From: Candidatus Pacearchaeota archaeon
GTDB taxonomy: Archaea > Nanobdellota > Nanobdellia > Pacearchaeales > GW2011-AR1
Length of the DNA: 6,161 bases
NCBI GenBank assembly: GCA_017609695.1
Contig: JAFCDM010000033.1
Span: 1 to 6,161 of the forward strand
Reading direction: 5' to 3'
Both the position numbers and the translations under genes were made by a program. The stretch's first letter is position 1. Every line of letters begins with the position of its first letter. This document shows positions 5,599 through 6,161 of the stretch, in pieces. The notes below the pieces were generated by a model. The model was not told the DNA's origin. It did no database searches and saw nothing but the letters and a program-made list of their open reading frames with translations.

Positions 5599-6161
5599 TT
5601 TTTCTGATTGTTATAAATAGATTTAATTTGATTTTCACTTAAAACATCATCAAATACCATTATATTGTCTATTGAGCCATTGAAATAATCCCCATATCCT
5701 GGTGCTTGAGAAACTCCAATATAATTATAAGTCATTTCCTGGTTAGTAGTAGGGGTAGTGCTAATATTGGAAGGGACACCATCCACATAAAATTCTATAT
5801 TGGTTTCCCCGAAAACAAGAGAAAACATATGCCATAGATTATCTGAGGTATCTATCTTTGAATCTAAATATCTCCACCATACATTATTTTGATAAGACTC
5901 TATCCTTATCTCATTTAGGGAATTAGGGCTATCATATTTTATTTCAATTTGACCAGAATACCCATTTAAATGATCGGCAAAAAGAGTATCATAATCTAAA
6001 GAATCTCTTTTCATCCACCAAGAAATTACAGAATTATCACAATAAACTGAAATAGGATTACTAAATTCTACATAATCATCAAAACCATCTAAAACTAATT
6101 CTTGGTTAACAATCCTTGATCCATTTTTTAAAGTCCCATGATTCCCTCCAACATCATCTTC
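5595..6161 (-). CDS. LamG/concanavalin-A-like surface protein, C-terminal part (N-terminus beyond window)
   Basis: The frame is open to the right edge, giving 188 residues plus a TGA stop; the Met at 6014 is internal. Nearly the whole visible part is one LamG-like jelly-roll domain (Laminin_G_3 type). The pattern is DDVGGNHGTLKNGSRIV near the edge, LVLDGFDDYVEF (the usual FDGxDDYV element), VISWWMKRD, IESYQNNVWWRYLD, LWHMFSLVFGETNIEFYVDGV (the W-H-x-x-x element), then YIGVSQAPGYGDYFNGSIDNIMVFDDVLSENQIKSIYNNQ at the end. Such domains bind glycans or proteins and occur at the tips of archaeal surface proteins. A signal peptide or pilin-type N-terminus, if any, lies outside the window. The stop overlaps the ATPase start (ATGA), which ties this protein to the machine as a possible substrate, adhesin or minor pilin; that role is inferred. 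Confidence 0.88.
   Translation of the reverse strand, partial: EDDVGGNHGTLKNGSRIVNQELVLDGFDDYVEFSNPISVYCDNSVISWWMKRDSLDYDTLFADHLNGYSGQIEIKYDSPNSLNEIRIESYQNNVWWRYLDSKIDTSDNLWHMFSLVFGETNIEFYVDGVPSNISTTPTTNQEMTYNYIGVSQAPGYGDYFNGSIDNIMVFDDVLSENQIKSIYNNQKK

Overview
The window looks like a piece of an AT-rich archaeal genome, most likely a DPANN-type lineage (Woesearchaeota, Pacearchaeota or Nanoarchaeota-like). Three things point this way: a class III (Q-x-x-x-E) archaeal prepilin signal, a FlaI/GspE-type secretion ATPase with the archaeal N-terminal domain, and two FlaJ/TadB/TadC-type platform proteins. The lineage is inferred from gene content and style. No rRNA or other marker gene is present.

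Almost everything lies on the minus strand and forms one type IV pilus-like assembly locus. In minus-strand order it holds: the C-terminal end of a LamG/concanavalin-A-like surface protein (6161-5595); a FlaI/GspE-like ATPase overlapping it by ATGA (5598-4072); a 50-residue ribbon-helix-helix (RHH) regulator (3643-3491); a 64-residue helical protein (3480-3286); a 457-residue FlaJ-like platform protein starting 1 nt after it (3284-1911); a 306-residue TadC-like platform protein (1754-834); and the N-terminal 196 residues of a class III prepilin-like protein that runs off the left edge (588-1). One 93-residue gene of unknown function (3786-4067) is on the plus strand, between the ATPase and the regulator.

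That plus-strand gene splits the locus into two likely transcription units: LamG-ATPase and RHH-helical-FlaJ-TadC-pilin. The 142-bp divergent gap between the RHH gene and the plus-strand gene carries a shared TATA-like box. Beside it is an 11-bp perfect inverted repeat plus a third half-site, all on about a 10-11 bp pitch. This is what an autoregulatory RHH operator would look like.

The proposed working model is as follows. The ATPase drives a membrane platform made of two single-GspF-domain proteins instead of one double-domain protein, and this assembles the class III pilin-like protein and perhaps the LamG adhesin. The two long gaps on either side of the TadC-like gene (1755-1910 and 589-833) hold about five copies of a degenerate ~50-nt repeat with no homologue I recognise. 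No RNA gene, IS element, CRISPR array or strong terminator was seen, and no stretch over 300 bp lacks a gene.
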